DNA of 6,192 bases from Bacteroidota bacterium (GTDB lineage: Bacteria > Bacteroidota > Bacteroidia > Chitinophagales > Chitinophagaceae). Location: contig CANETM010000101.1 in the NCBI GenBank assembly GCA_947441205.1, positions 1 to 6,192 on the forward strand, written 5' to 3'. The number at the start of each line of letters is the position of its first letter. Within the stretch, counting starts at the first letter, position 1. Shown here one piece after another: positions 6,114 through 6,192 of this stretch. Under the pieces are notes generated by a model. The model was not told where the DNA came from and ran no database searches. It was given only the letters and a program-made list of their open reading frames with translations. The position numbers and the translations under genes were made by a program.

Positions 6114-6192
6114 ATGTCAGTAGAAAAAGTAACTAAAATTGCAGTTTTAACATCAGGAGGAGACTCACCAGGCATGAACGCTGCAATTAGAG
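6114..6192 (+). CDS. pfkA: ATP-dependent 6-phosphofructokinase, N-terminal part (cut by window edge)
   Basis: Only 26 codons are visible. The product starts MSVEKVTKIAVLTSGGDSPG and continues MNAAIR, which is the conserved N-terminus of the PfkA family. The glycine pair in TSGGDSPGMNAAIR (G15, G16) forms part of the ATP-binding loop. The enzyme phosphorylates fructose 6-phosphate to fructose 1,6-bisphosphate in the committed step of glycolysis. The SGGDSPGMNAAIR form points to the classic ATP-dependent PfkA type, but the residues that separate ATP- from pyrophosphate-dependent enzymes lie beyond the window. No Shine-Dalgarno precedes the ATG; the upstream 20 bases are A/T-rich. It is transcribed in the same direction as the ABC-F gene but has its own strong promoter motif and a 187-base gap, so it is probably an independent unit. 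Confidence 0.93.
   Translation, partial: MSVEKVTKIAVLTSGGDSPGMNAAIR

Overview
The window reads as ordinary core chromosome of a member of the Bacteroidota, most likely a Chitinophagaceae-like lineage; the family is an inference from how the proteins look, not from a search. Four things point that way. The DNA is AT-rich. Genes lack Shine-Dalgarno sequences. Several genes are preceded by perfect matches to the Bacteroidota -7 promoter element TAnnTTTG. A secreted protein carries a C-terminal region of a kind I associate with that group.

Layout, left to right. The minus strand carries the first 38 codons of infC (IF-3), preceded in transcription order by complete thrS (threonyl-tRNA synthetase), 42 bases apart; this is the familiar thrS-infC translation operon, running off the left edge. 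Divergent from thrS, on the plus strand, is a secreted two-domain protein of unknown function (2191-3288). It converges on a small lipoprotein of unknown function on the minus strand (3308-3886). Divergent from the lipoprotein is a 654-residue ABC-F ATPase of the YheS/YdiF type (3962-5926). A 187-base regulatory gap then leads into the first 26 codons of pfkA (6-phosphofructokinase).

The recognisable genes are housekeeping: tRNA charging, initiation, ribosome-associated ATPase and glycolysis. The two uncharacterised envelope proteins sit between them. I see no mobile element, CRISPR array, tRNA, rRNA, toxin-antitoxin pair or defence system, and no evidence of a new multi-gene system.

The most interesting material is in the intergenic regions. 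Three promoters each carry a DNA dyad outside the predicted transcript. An 18-base dyad lies in the middle of two overlapping divergent promoters (3903-3942). A 12-base palindrome touches the -33 element of pfkA, with helically phased direct repeats in the spacer. A 7-base inverted repeat brackets the promoter of the secreted-protein gene, whose transcript may be leaderless. These are sequence observations only and need testing for conservation.
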